NCBI RefSeq assembly: GCF_008974265.1
Contig: NZ_BKZW01000003.1
Location: 434,001 to 498,000 of the forward strand
Length of the DNA stretch: 64,000 nt
DNA from: Dictyobacter vulcani
Lineage (GTDB): Bacteria; Chloroflexota; Ktedonobacteria; Ktedonobacterales; Ktedonobacteraceae
Direction of reading: 5' to 3'
The position numbers and the translations under genes were made by a program. Below the pieces are notes generated by a model, which saw nothing but the letters and a program-made list of their open reading frames with translations, ran no database searches and was not told the DNA's origin. Positions 8,682 through 17,749 of this stretch are shown here, piece after piece (within the stretch, counting starts at the first letter, position 1; the number at the start of each line of letters is the position of its first letter).

Positions 8682-10238
8682 ATGGAATCGATCGTTGAAG
8701 CCGTATTTTATCATGCGCAACAGCAGCCGGAGCGTCCAGCGCTTTTTTTTGAGCAGCAGATAATCAGTTATGGACAACTGGCAACAGACATTACGAGTTT
8801 TGCGCATGCCTTGAAGTCCACGGGCATACAAGCCGGGGATCGTGTCGCCTTATTTTTACCGAATTCGCCGGCCTTTATTATTGCTTATTTAGGGACACAA
8901 CTGGCCGGGGGCATTGTCGTGCTGGTGAATAATCAGTATCGCAAAGTGGAGCTCAGCCATATTCTCAATGATGCTGGTGTACGCCTGTGCATTACCAGTG
9001 TAGCCGGCGCTGAAGAAATACAGGTACTTACCGTCCCAACTTTGAAGACGCTTGTGCTGGTCGATGTCAGCGAGTCAGCAGTATCAACTACTGTATTTGA
9101 GCAGATTGCCTTTGAGGATTTCATCAAGCAAGGCGCTCAACCAATTGCTGCACAACAGCTGGATATACCTTTCCAGACAATGCCTCAGGCTACCGATCCA
9201 GCGGTGATAGGCTATACATCGGGCACCACCGGACGCTCAAAGGGAGCGTTACTGCTGCACCGAAATCTGCTGGCCAATAGTATCGCGGTAACCACTGCCT
9301 GGCACTGGCAGCAGCAGGATCGACTCTTGTTGACGTTACCCCTTTTTCATACCCATGGCCTGATGGTCGGTGTCCATGGGACGCTGCTGATGGGCGCCAG
9401 CTTGATCTTAAAGCAAAAATTTGAAGCCGCTGATGTTTTCTCCACCCTGCAAAGCAATGCTACCATCACGCTCTTTTTCGGTGTACCAACCATGTACTCG
9501 CGCTTACTGGCCGAAGCCGAGCGCCAGCGTGTCGCCATACGGCCCCTTCGGTTGTACGTTTCTGGCTCAGCCCCTTTGAGTCCACAACTATTTAAGGACT
9601 TTGAGCGTGTGTCTGGCCAGAGAATTCTGGAACGTTATGGTATGACCGAGACGATCATGAATCTGACCAATCCTTACGATGGAGAACGTCGTCCGGGCAC
9701 CGTTGGTGGTCCGTTTCCAGGTCAGGAGGCGCGTATCGTCGCTGTGCAGTCCCGCCAGCTATTGCCACCAGACGAGATCGGTGAAATAGAGGTGCGCGGC
9801 CCCCATGTCTTTCAGGGTTACTGGCAGAGGCCAGAGGCCACAGCAGAAGTACTGGCGGCCGATGGCTGGTTTAGCACAGGAGACCTGGGTTCCTGTAGTC
9901 ATGATGGCTACTACACCATTACCGGTCGTGCTCGTGAATTGATTATCAGTGGTGGTTATAATATTTATCCACGCGAAATCGAAGACGTACTCGAAAGCCA
10001 TCCGGATATCGAGGAAGTAGCAGTGATTGGGATGCCAGATCCAGATATGGGTGAGCAGGTGGTGGCTATTATTGTTCCTGTGGCGGGCCGGGTGCCTGAT
10101 CATGCCTCGTTGATCGCTTTTTGCCGTGAGCAACTGGCCAGCTATAAAAAGCCACGCAAAATCATCGAGGTGGATTCCCTACCACGTAATGCATTGGGGA
10201 AGGTGCAGAAACATATCCTGTCTGCACGATTTTATTAG
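8682..10238 (+). CDS. Acyl-CoA synthetase, MatB-like (malonyl-CoA ligase type)
   Basis: Adenylate-forming ligase of 518 residues that joins a carboxylic acid to CoA with ATP. Visible motifs are the P-loop GYTSGTTGRSKGALLLHRN, then YGMTETIMN followed by NPYDGERRPGTVGGPFPG, the hinge region GWFSTGDLG and SGGYNIYPREIEDVL, and the C-terminal lysine motif LPRNALGKVQKH. The TETxMN and ERRPGTVGxPxPG segments resemble malonyl-CoA synthetases (MatB/ACSF3) more than long-chain enzymes. A neighbouring organic-acid carrier supports a dicarboxylate substrate. Ribosome site GAGGG precedes ATG 8682. Other short or medium-chain acids remain possible. Confidence 0.85.
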   Translation: MESIVEAVFYHAQQQPERPALFFEQQIISYGQLATDITSFAHALKSTGIQAGDRVALFLPNSPAFIIAYLGTQLAGGIVVLVNNQYRKVELSHILNDAGVRLCITSVAGAEEIQVLTVPTLKTLVLVDVSESAVSTTVFEQIAFEDFIKQGAQPIAAQQLDIPFQTMPQATDPAVIGYTSGTTGRSKGALLLHRNLLANSIAVTTAWHWQQQDRLLLTLPLFHTHGLMVGVHGTLLMGASLILKQKFEAADVFSTLQSNATITLFFGVPTMYSRLLAEAERQRVAIRPLRLYVSGSAPLSPQLFKDFERVSGQRILERYGMTETIMNLTNPYDGERRPGTVGGPFPGQEARIVAVQSRQLLPPDEIGEIEVRGPHVFQGYWQRPEATAEVLAADGWFSTGDLGSCSHDGYYTITGRARELIISGGYNIYPREIEDVLESHPDIEEVAVIGMPDPDMGEQVVAIIVPVAGRVPDHASLIAFCREQLASYKKPRKIIEVDSLPRNALGKVQKHILSARFY

Positions 10239-10253
10239 GTGAGTAAAATGAAG

Positions 10254-10287
10254 GCATATGGCTGCCACTAAAAAGGCAGCCATATGC
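10254..10287. terminator. 13-bp stem hairpin between convergent genes
   Basis: Arms GCATATGGCTGCC and GGCAGCCATATGC surround an 8-base loop. No T-tract follows on either strand. Its place between two convergent genes suggests a bidirectional stop. Confidence 0.6.
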
Positions 10288-10308
10288 GTAGTCAGGGAGA
10301 CTTGTAAA

Positions 10309-11103
10309 TCAGGAACGCTGTAACCTCAGCGCGGACGCGATATCGCCCAGGAACGCTTGTTCAACTGGCGAGACTTGTTCTCCTCCGAAAAGCCCCAGGA
10401 ACCCTCCTTCACGTGCCGCCGCCGCAACATTATAAGCCATGCTATACACAAACTGCTTATAGACACTGGCATCTTGAGGAGAGACTTTATCAAGTATACC
10501 GGCCGCTTGCTGACAGTAAGCCAGAGCAGAATTGCGTGCCATATCTGTGTGTTTGGCCATTTGCTGGATATCACCAATCGGCGTCTGACGACCAGCTCGC
10601 AGGTCCTCAATACCTTTTGTCAGTTGCTGACCCAATTGCCCAAGCATTCGGCTTGTGGTGCCTTGACTTTGCAAGGTCTGGACGCTTTTTCCGATTGCCA
10701 TGGCTTCCTGAACTATACCGATGATCCCCGATGGTGATGCGGACATCATGGCAACGCTCACCTGCATTGGAGCCGCCAGTAATGTTTGCCATTCTTGTTG
10801 CGAGAATGGATAACCACTTGGGACTGTATAGCCTGTAATAGGAGCTTCAGGCATGACGTTTCCCGTGGACGCAGAACGCTGATCTGGTCGGTTTGGTATG
10901 GTCCCCTGGCGATAAGGTTCCTGACCTGGAGGGTTCATCGCGGTTTGTTGATAAGGGACTTGCTCAGGAGCGCCCTCCTGACGATACGGAACCTGACCCG
11001 GAGGATTCATTCCCGCCTGGCGATAAGGATCCTGATCTGGTTGGTTCGGATTCCACTGATTCTGGTTAGGATTGTTGTCACGACCTTGATTAGGAGTTTG
11101 CAT
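10309..11103 (-). CDS. Conserved protein, Pro/Gln-rich N-terminus and helical C-terminal domain
   Basis: About 264 residues, starting at ATG 11103 (MQTPNQG) with AGGGGA upstream; a longer start at 11145 is less likely. Residues 1-100 are a low-complexity tail with repeats of the form PGQxPYRQ. The rest is a compact helical domain beginning FSQQEWQTLLAAPM, with an ADPSGxIG-like element (SASPSGIIG) and ending ARE-GGFLGLFGGEQVS. From memory this resembles an unnamed domain found in Chloroflexota and cyanobacteria; I know no function. No signal peptide. The tail resembles those of other small proteins in this window. Confidence 0.7.
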   Translation of the reverse strand: MQTPNQGRDNNPNQNQWNPNQPDQDPYRQAGMNPPGQVPYRQEGAPEQVPYQQTAMNPPGQEPYRQGTIPNRPDQRSASTGNVMPEAPITGYTVPSGYPFSQQEWQTLLAAPMQVSVAMMSASPSGIIGIVQEAMAIGKSVQTLQSQGTTSRMLGQLGQQLTKGIEDLRAGRQTPIGDIQQMAKHTDMARNSALAYCQQAAGILDKVSPQDASVYKQFVYSMAYNVAAAAREGGFLGLFGGEQVSPVEQAFLGDIASALRLQRS

Positions 11104-11332
11104 GATTGTATCCCCTGGCCGTTCCCTGGCTGCGATTCGATCCAACTTTATCCATCAACGCTTATCCATTCACCTATGTAGGAGTTGTATAGGCTACAAG
11201 ATTCTTGCTTAGACCTGGATTCTATTCTATTCTATTTGCTGTATGCAAACTCTTGAATAAAGAGGATGAGTCGAAATTCGCATAAATCTGGCCAGGATCT
11301 CTGTATTCATGCTCTGGTGTATGAAACGTCTT

Positions 11333-11743
11333 TTATTTTGCAGGTGGATTATTTTTACTGCCTGACCAGAGCGTTAAGAGAATCAGTAAAACTTGTATCG
11401 GCATGCGGCTATAGTGATAGTAGCGAGCTTTTGAAGGTTTACTATGCTTGAAATATACGTAGGCGTGATAGATATTGGCCGGCACAATCGCCACCAGGAG
11501 CGCAGCCAGACCCTGTGAGGCCTGACGTTGAAAACGTGGTAGCAGCATACCATAGCCACCCAGCAGTTCGAGAGCACCAGTAATATAGAGTGCTGCGCGT
11601 CGGAATGGCAGGAATGGTGGAATGATTTTTAGTTGCGTTTCTGAAGCCGTAAAATGGAACGTAGAAGCGAGCACAAAAGTTAGTCCTATCACTGTACGTA
11701 AAATAGCTTTTATGGCGTATAAAGGTTTATAATAAGAATGCAT
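11333..11743 (-). CDS. DoxX-like membrane protein
   Basis: About 136 residues with four hydrophobic helices and the DoxX pattern (IGLTFVLASTFHF near the start, ITGALELLGGYGMLLPRF in the middle). ATG 11743 (MHSYYKP) is preferred over a longer start because AAGGA lies just upstream. Members are small inner-membrane proteins linked to redox or stress; the reaction is unknown. It stands alone, divergent from the kinase gene. Confidence 0.8.
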   Translation of the reverse strand: MHSYYKPLYAIKAILRTVIGLTFVLASTFHFTASETQLKIIPPFLPFRRAALYITGALELLGGYGMLLPRFQRQASQGLAALLVAIVPANIYHAYVYFKHSKPSKARYYHYSRMPIQVLLILLTLWSGSKNNPPAK

Positions 11744-11893
11744 GCGGTCCTTCTTTATCGATAAGTGATCCAGCGATAACAAAAATATATTTGATCATAA
11801 CGAATCTATGTTTGCTACGCAAGAGGTAGCTGAATTTATGTTGTTAGCCAGTCAGCTTGAAAAATATATTTAGTATAGAATTTGGAGAGTGCC

Positions 11894-14062
11894 ATGCGCT
11901 ATTGTCTGCATTGTGGCGCGGCTAATACGGATGAAAGCCACGAGTGTTTTGCCTGCACGTGTTCCCTGACAGGTCCTTTGGAGGCAGACGCTGATGCGGT
12001 CCTGCTGCACAATCGCTATCGTTTACTCACGCAGATTGGCAGTGGTGGGTTTGGGGCCGTCTATCGCGCGCTGGATACACAGGAGCATGACTTGCTTGTG
12101 GCAGTCAAGCAGATTCATCTGAGCGGATTGAGTCCGCAACAGGTTATTGAAGCGACTGATGGGTTTAATCGTGAACTTCAACTACTCTCAGATTCGCTGC
12201 ATCCGCATATACCGAAGATCTATGATCATTTTACTGATCCAGAACATTGGTATCTGGTGATGCAGTTTATTGATGGTGAGACGCTGGAAACGTATCTGCA
12301 CAACAATTGGAGTACGAATGCCAATAGCACTCGCACACTCCCCCTCGATGAGGTCCTGGATCTGGCCGCGCAACTGTGTGATGTATTGCAATATTTGCAT
12401 GAGCGCCAACCAGCCATTATTTTTCGGGACTTGAAGCCCGCGAATATTATGCGTACCTCTCAGGGCAACCTGTACCTGATTGATTTTGGCATCGCCCGCC
12501 GCTACAAGCCCGGCAAGGTCAAAGATACCATCCCGTTTGGCTCTCCTGGTTATGCTGCTCCTGAACAATATGGCAAAGCGCAGACCACACCCCGTGCCGA
12601 TATCTATAGCCTGGGTGCCCTGCTCCACCAACTGTTGTCTGGCACTGATCCCTCCCTTAATCCTTTCTCATTCGCGCCTTTAAGACTCTATGGTCAGGAT
12701 GGTCTGACTGAACTTGAAACCTTGATTACGACGATGGTGGCACTGGATGCCAGCAAGCGACCAGCTACCATTGAGCAGATCAATAAGCAGATTCAAAGTA
12801 TTATTCAGCAACGCCAGCAGGGGGTTACCATTAATGGGCTATCCCAGATTGATAATCCTCAAAGTTCCTTGTCAGGCCCACAGAGCCAGAATTACACTTC
12901 TGCATACTATGTGCCTGGCGGACAGATGCAGCAGCAACTGACAGCCCAGCGCAAAAAAAAGATCTCGCGTCGCGTTGTAATGATCGGCGGTGTTACTGCC
13001 GCGGCTCTGTTTATGAGCTCTGATCTTGTGAGTCTGGCTTCAAATATATTTAGTCCAATCACAGGACGGCGCGAAGGAATGATACAGGAAGGTCATTCCT
13101 CAGGCTTACCTCGTGTTGACACATGGTCCTATGACACAATTTTAACGGCACAACCCCAGCGACTTGTGCGCTATTCTCCCGATGGACAGCGTTTTGTTGC
13201 TGTTGATAAGCAAAACACCGTCACCATCTGGGCATCAGGCCAAATAGCTATGTATGAGCAAAGAAGTCAGTTTCATGTCGAGAGCAAAGATCCGATCCAT
13301 GCTGTGGAATGGTTCAGGGATGGCACAGCACTCTTTGCTGTTACCGAACAGCAAGTTTATTTTCTGGACTTGCAGCAATTAAAAGCTATCCCGCTCAAGC
13401 TGGATTTGCATACACCGATTGCTACTCTGGTCTGGCATCCAACTGATGCTAGCTTTCTGGTGAGTGGTCAGGATGGGAGTATCTCTATTTTTACAGCGAT
13501 TAATCCTGATCAACTGACAGATTGGAAACTACTACAACGCTGTGCGCTAAAAAAACCTCAAGCCCCCATGAGTCGCGGACCACTTGCTAATGCGACCTGG
13601 TCGGATCAGGGCGATCAGGTCGCTTCACTGAGTCCGGCGAATGAAATTAACATCTGGATGGCCAAAACTGGTGAGCATGTGTTAAAGATTCCGATGTCAT
13701 TGGATGGTGGAAAAATTACCTACCTGAGTTGGTACAAAGGTAATAATCAAGTTTTGATAGTTGGAACCTCGGAGGGCGTCCTGCACCTTATCGACTGGTT
13801 GCGTCCAGGTGATAGTGAAAGATTGCAGTTGCCTGGCAAAGTTGCTGTGCAGGATGTTGCACAGTTTTTGCCTGGCTCTCAGCTATTCATCGCGACCAGT
13901 CATGGCCTCTATGTCTGGTATCCCATGTCTGGTTTGAAAGCATTAGAACAGCTAAAAGTTCCCGCTGTGCCAGATAATCTTTTGTCAATTACTGTGGCTG
14001 GAAATTCCCAGCCAATCGTGCTGGGGACAACCGGTACAAATGAAATTTGTACCTGGCAATAA
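11894..14062 (+). CDS. Ser/Thr protein kinase with N-terminal zinc ribbon and C-terminal WD40-like propeller
   Basis: About 722 residues from ATG 11894 (GGAG upstream). A zinc ribbon (C4, C7, C18, C21) comes first. The kinase has Gly-loop IGSGGFGAVYRA, Lys in VAVKQI, catalytic FRDLKPANIM, LIDFGIAR and GSPGYAAPEQYG, so it looks active. A Pro/Gln-rich linker leads to one hydrophobic segment (VVMIGGVTAAALFM) and then repeats such as VRYSPDGQRFVAV and LVWHPTDASFLVSG, read as WD40-like blades. After the Arg-rich stretch the propeller probably lies outside. A paralogue with the same plan but no zinc ribbon lies at 61759-63939. It is followed by a 39-residue membrane peptide. Confidence 0.92.
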   Translation: MRYCLHCGAANTDESHECFACTCSLTGPLEADADAVLLHNRYRLLTQIGSGGFGAVYRALDTQEHDLLVAVKQIHLSGLSPQQVIEATDGFNRELQLLSDSLHPHIPKIYDHFTDPEHWYLVMQFIDGETLETYLHNNWSTNANSTRTLPLDEVLDLAAQLCDVLQYLHERQPAIIFRDLKPANIMRTSQGNLYLIDFGIARRYKPGKVKDTIPFGSPGYAAPEQYGKAQTTPRADIYSLGALLHQLLSGTDPSLNPFSFAPLRLYGQDGLTELETLITTMVALDASKRPATIEQINKQIQSIIQQRQQGVTINGLSQIDNPQSSLSGPQSQNYTSAYYVPGGQMQQQLTAQRKKKISRRVVMIGGVTAAALFMSSDLVSLASNIFSPITGRREGMIQEGHSSGLPRVDTWSYDTILTAQPQRLVRYSPDGQRFVAVDKQNTVTIWASGQIAMYEQRSQFHVESKDPIHAVEWFRDGTALFAVTEQQVYFLDLQQLKAIPLKLDLHTPIATLVWHPTDASFLVSGQDGSISIFTAINPDQLTDWKLLQRCALKKPQAPMSRGPLANATWSDQGDQVASLSPANEINIWMAKTGEHVLKIPMSLDGGKITYLSWYKGNNQVLIVGTSEGVLHLIDWLRPGDSERLQLPGKVAVQDVAQFLPGSQLFIATSHGLYVWYPMSGLKALEQLKVPAVPDNLLSITVAGNSQPIVLGTTGTNEICTWQ

Positions 14063-14187
14063 CTTAGCCTGTATGCCATACGTATACTCTATAGGCCTAT
14101 CTGACTTTACAATGCCTGCTTTGAAGCCAAAAAGAGCCTTCATGACATGCTATTTTCATAGCATGTTAGCAATAAGGAGAGTCTATA

Positions 14188-14307
14188 ATGGAAAAGAAAC
14201 CACCGGTTGGGAAAACATTGGCCTGGGTCTATGGAGGAGTCATTTCTTTTGTGACTGTGTATATTGTTGGTGGAATTATTCTAGACAAAATCTGGCCTAA
14301 AAATTAA
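14188..14307 (+). CDS. 39-residue single-span membrane peptide
   Basis: ATG 14188 has a clear AAGGAG seven to eight bases upstream, and the stop at 14305-14307 is followed by a strong terminator. The peptide starts MEKKPPVGKTLAWVYGG, continues with a hydrophobic helix (residues about 13-32) and ends LDKIWPKN. It follows the kinase-WD40 gene by 125 bases on the same strand and may be co-transcribed. No family was recognised. Good translation signals and its own terminator argue for a real gene. Confidence 0.65.
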   Translation: MEKKPPVGKTLAWVYGGVISFVTVYIVGGIILDKIWPKN

Positions 14308-14335
14308 CAGCCAGCCACGCGTATAACTCTTTTAG

Positions 14336-14374
14336 AAAGCCAGATCAAACCAAAAAAATGATCTGGCTTTTTTT
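14336..14374 (+). terminator. Strong intrinsic terminator
   Basis: Arms AAAGCCAGATCA and TGATCTGGCTTT (12 bp) surround an 11-base A-rich loop, and seven Ts close the structure. It ends the kinase/small-peptide unit. Confidence 0.85.
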
Positions 14375-14488
14375 GCTCCCATTTCCCCTTGCAATTCTCG
14401 CAAAATAGTTATAGAATTCTAGTATCGACGGCGGGATGGACGAAGTAGAATTCTATCTCCTATCAGGAAAAGAAGTACTAGAAATTAG

Positions 14489-14519
14489 ACACAGTTTAGA
14501 TAAAGTATTGACACTGTGT
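14489..14519. promoter_or_regulatory. Inverted repeat overlapping a putative promoter
   Basis: ACACAGT (14489-14495) and ACTGTGT (14513-14519) lie 17 bases apart, directly before a TATAAT (14520-14525). This could be an operator over a promoter for the downstream MFS gene. The -35 box is poor, so confidence is low. Confidence 0.35.
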
Positions 14520-14774
14520 TATAATGCATTTGGTGGTAAAAATACCGATGTCGGACTAAAAGATAGTTGACATCTTCACCTCACAGTAAAACCTATCTGA
14601 AAGCATCTATACAATAACAAGTGTATGTCCGCGTGCGATATACACGCTCTCATTGGTTCCAGAGTAGATAGCGTGATCAGTTTCCCCAGATAGAAAAAGG
14701 ACAATTTGATGTCCTTATTTGTGTCGCAGAAATATATAAATAATATACCACTATAAGTAGACACCGGAAGTCTA

Positions 14775-14831
14775 CTACAACCTAAACCCATTTTTTTGAC
14801 GTCCCATTTGCAACTCCATTTAAGGTTGTAG
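14775..14831 (+). promoter_or_regulatory. Hairpin that would mask the ribosome site of the MFS gene
   Basis: CTACAACCT (14775-14783) pairs perfectly with AGGTTGTAG (14823-14831). Flanking TAAA/TTTA extends the stem with one bulged A. The right arm contains the only Shine-Dalgarno-like bases (AAGG) before ATG 14838. A switchable leader is possible. Confidence 0.4.
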
Positions 14832-14837
14832 TTTATC

Positions 14838-16142
14838 ATGTCTAACGGAACCATTCGTAATAGCCAGACCTTTCTTTTTATTGCTTGCTGTTTTACATTT
14901 ATAGCCAATGGACTCCTGGGAGTACTACCGGGAGCAAGTTTAGTTATTCTGTCACAACATACGCACACGGCACCGAGTACGGCAGGACTCATTTTTACGG
15001 TGAGTGCATTCGGAACTATCGTTGCAGTTCTCTTGAGTAATACGCTGGTCAAGAAGATCGGCTCTAAAGTAGTGGTGATGGTCGGCCTGCTGGGCCTGAT
15101 CATTTCAAGTGTCATCATTCCATTGGCCCAACAATTTTCTGTCTGGCTGGGTGCTGAAATGTTGCAGGGTATCAGCGCCGGATTGATCAATATTGGAATT
15201 ACGATCACACTGACCCTCAATTTTGGCAATAAACTGGGTGAAAAATTGAATATGCTGCATGCCTCCGTGGGCATGGGCTCGTTGCTGGCACCGATTTTGC
15301 TCTCTTACTCATTAACACTGAGTGGGAGTCCATTGCTGGCTTTTCTCTGTACCGCCTTGCCAGGTGTCTTTTGTCTGCTGGCCTTTTATGTCCTGCGCTT
15401 TGAAACCAGGCCTGGACTTCTGGGAAGCGCTAACGCAAACGCCCTCCCACTACAAGATTCGATTATGCCAGGTGAGCCGAAAAAGGCCTTGAAGCAGACG
15501 CTGCTCTGGTTTGTGGCTTTACAGGTTTGTTTGTATGTGGGAGCTGAAGCCGGCTTCAGTAGCTGGGTTGTGACTTCGATCAGTCAGCAGGCTGCTGTCA
15601 GTATTCAGATGGCGACACCGGCGGCCACACTCTTCTGGGTGGGGATGACTTTTGGACGTATGCTGGTTGCACGTTTGATGAAGCGTGGCTACCTGACCAA
15701 TGCCCAACTGCTCTACATCAGTATGTTTGGTGGTGGTGCAAGCGCGATCCTGCTGACCGCTTGTATGCAAATGCCGGTCATCTGCTTTATCGCCAGCCTG
15801 GGCACAGGCATCTTCCTGGGACCAATCTTCCCAACGTTGATGGCCATTGCCACGCGACGCTTCGCGCAATTGCCAGGCATGATCTCAAGCGTCGTCCTGA
15901 TCAGTTCTGGCTTTGCTGGTATGACCATTCCAGTTTCAATTGGTATGCTGCTCCCATTACTGGGAGCGCGACAGGTTATGTTGATACCAGCGCTCATGTG
16001 TCCCTTGATCGCGGTGCCATACTACCTGGCAAACCGCAAAGAGCGGAAAATTGTCGATTATCGACAGCGTGTACAGGCCGCTGAGATACCCATCTACGAC
16101 CTGCAAACCGTCAAAATGCCTCTGGTAGAACAGGTAGCATAA
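14838..16142 (+). CDS. MFS transporter
   Basis: A 434-residue protein with 12 predicted helices. The N-terminal half has LLGVLPGASLVILSQHTH and the motif-A-like turn NTLVKKIGSKVVV; the centre has a polar loop (about 205-225). The layout resembles sugar-type (FucP-like) or drug-type carriers, and I cannot name the substrate. It stands alone between an upstream leader with a possible hairpin and a strong downstream terminator. Confidence 0.82.
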   Translation: MSNGTIRNSQTFLFIACCFTFIANGLLGVLPGASLVILSQHTHTAPSTAGLIFTVSAFGTIVAVLLSNTLVKKIGSKVVVMVGLLGLIISSVIIPLAQQFSVWLGAEMLQGISAGLINIGITITLTLNFGNKLGEKLNMLHASVGMGSLLAPILLSYSLTLSGSPLLAFLCTALPGVFCLLAFYVLRFETRPGLLGSANANALPLQDSIMPGEPKKALKQTLLWFVALQVCLYVGAEAGFSSWVVTSISQQAAVSIQMATPAATLFWVGMTFGRMLVARLMKRGYLTNAQLLYISMFGGGASAILLTACMQMPVICFIASLGTGIFLGPIFPTLMAIATRRFAQLPGMISSVVLISSGFAGMTIPVSIGMLLPLLGARQVMLIPALMCPLIAVPYYLANRKERKIVDYRQRVQAAEIPIYDLQTVKMPLVEQVA

Positions 16143-16157
16143 TAACTATCCATTGTG

Positions 16158-16194
16158 ATGCTCCAAAACAAAAAAATGTTTTGGAGCATTTTTC
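16158..16194 (+). terminator. Intrinsic terminator after MFS gene
   Basis: Perfect 13-bp stem ATGCTCCAAAACA / TGTTTTGGAGCAT with a six-base A loop, followed by a T run. Confidence 0.85.
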
Positions 16195-16304
16195 TCTCTA
16201 TAAAACCCTTGTTTATTTTTCTTCTAACCCATAAAATCCAGTTAATGTTAACATTCAGGGCACCACTAGCGATAAAGAAGTAGAAATAAAGCACGAGGAA
16301 AAAG

Positions 16305-16415
16305 ATGAACCAGATACAGCCTAAATCATCCTTTGACTCCTCGCCAGTTGCACTTCTTTATGATCGCTATGCGCCCATTATCCTCCATGCCGTAGGCCAT
16401 CACGGTCACTGGTAA
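16305..16415 (+). pseudogene. 36-codon remnant resembling the start of a sigma-70 factor
   Basis: ATG 16305 with GAGGA upstream encodes MNQIQPKSSFDSSPVA followed by LLYDRYAPIILHAV and an early stop. LYDRYAPxIL is typical of region 2 at the start of ECF-type sigma factors. Nothing after the stop continues the family. It is most likely a truncated sigma gene, though it could be a short translated peptide. It sits about 280 bases before the CAP lipoprotein gene. Confidence 0.5.
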
Positions 16416-16695
16416 AGTACTCTGGCATGTCACCTTAAAAGATGCGTAACGCTATAGGTTATAGATGAGTAAAAGCGGTTGACGATCTGGAGTTGATGGA
16501 TTTTTGCTGGTAAAGATTTAGCCATATCTTCAATCGCTATAATAGGAAAGTACCAGTTTTTCCAGTATATTGGACACAGGGTACTCCAAGTACTGTATTC
16601 TTACAATACTGTATAGAGAAATTACGCTTTTTCTATGAGCAGTGATGATGCATTCTTTTGAGGCAGAGTATTTTAAGAAGGAACGTTTTTTTGTG

Positions 16696-17451
16696 ATGAA
16701 GAGACTACAAAGTTCGCAATGGTTACTGAGTGCTATATTTTGTATGCTACTGCTGGCAGCATGTGGTGGACAAAGCGCACCTACTGGTGCCACAGGAAAT
16801 GGAGATACATCAAATGTGGTCCCTTCTCCCACCCCTCACACGACCAGTAAGACACCAACGGCTAAGAAACCAACCGCGACGCCAGTCAATATTGCGATGA
16901 AGCCAAAACCGACGACCGCTCCGATTGTAGTGCCGACCGTGGCACCGACAACTGCCCCGGGAGTTGTGCCAACTCCCGTTCCACCTACCGCGGCACCTAT
17001 CGTACCAGCGCAACCACCAGTTTCAGGTGGCAATAGCGTGCAGTCAGCAGCTCAAGCTGTATTTGCCTTGATCAATCAGGAGCGCGCGAGCAAGGGACTG
17101 GCACCATATATCTGGAGCGCACAGCTGGTCCAGAGTGCTCATAAGCATAATCTTACAATGGCCGCCGCCAATCAACTTTCCCACCAGCTTCCCGGAGAAG
17201 CTTATTTTGGTGATCGTGAGCGTCAGGCCGGAGTCAACTGGGTTGCAGCCGCAGAAAATATTGGTGTTGGCTATGGCGATCCTACCAACGCCTCGGTTGG
17301 ATTAAACCAGGCCATGTTTGGCGAACAGCCTCCCGATGATGGCCATCGCCGCAATATTCTCTCAACCGGCTGTACCATGGTAGGTGTTGACGTCCTGGTT
17401 GATACTGCCCATAGTCGCATCTGGCTGACCGAAGATTTCGCCGGTATCTAG
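16696..17451 (+). CDS. Secreted CAP/SCP-domain lipoprotein
   Basis: About 251 residues from ATG 16696. A signal peptide ends in the lipobox LLLAACGG, so the protein is lipid-anchored outside the cell. A Thr/Pro linker of about 85 residues (PTPxPTAxP-type) follows. The C-terminal half is a CAP (cysteine-rich secretory/PR-1) domain beginning VFALINQERASKGLAPY, with LSHQLP, AAENIGVG and DDGHRRNILS. Bacterial CAP proteins are extracellular and mostly of unknown activity. Alternative start 16642 would put 18 residues before the signal peptide and is unlikely. Confidence 0.88.
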   Translation: MKRLQSSQWLLSAIFCMLLLAACGGQSAPTGATGNGDTSNVVPSPTPHTTSKTPTAKKPTATPVNIAMKPKPTTAPIVVPTVAPTTAPGVVPTPVPPTAAPIVPAQPPVSGGNSVQSAAQAVFALINQERASKGLAPYIWSAQLVQSAHKHNLTMAAANQLSHQLPGEAYFGDRERQAGVNWVAAAENIGVGYGDPTNASVGLNQAMFGEQPPDDGHRRNILSTGCTMVGVDVLVDTAHSRIWLTEDFAGI

Positions 17452-17512
17452 TAGCGGTAGTGCTTGCCGCTGCAACCTCTTCACGTATGAGAGACCACCA
17501 ACCGTAGTTGTC

Positions 17513-17556
17513 ACCAGTTTCACGTTTGCGCGAGGTCGCGCAGACGTGAAACTGGT
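17513..17556. repeat. Near-perfect inverted repeat with 2-base loop
   Basis: The 13-base arms ACCAGTTTCACGT / ACGTGAAACTGGT, a 2x2 mismatch, then GCGCGA-GG-TCGCGC at the tip. No T-tract. The tip TTTGCGCGAGG is shared with the hairpin at 34063-34117. The surrounding 17452-17749 gap shows no gene. Confidence 0.75.
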
Positions 17557-17749
17557 CGCCTGCGTCTATTTCACCGATGGCTACGGTGCGTTTCCTGATG
17601 AACCCCCTTCCCTACCTGTCTTGTGGATCCTCTCAGTTGGAGGACTGGATACCAAAAGCATTCCCTTTGGTGAAGCTGTACGGTTGATCCCTGATGTAAA
17701 ATAGCAATACTTATCCTGTTCTGGTTTTTATTGATGAGAAAGAAACATT

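Noticed and set aside
16810..17033. Gly/Val- and Arg-rich antisense frames opposite the Thr/Pro linker of the CAP lipoprotein
   Set aside because: They are mirror images of a low-complexity coding region and have no signals of their own.
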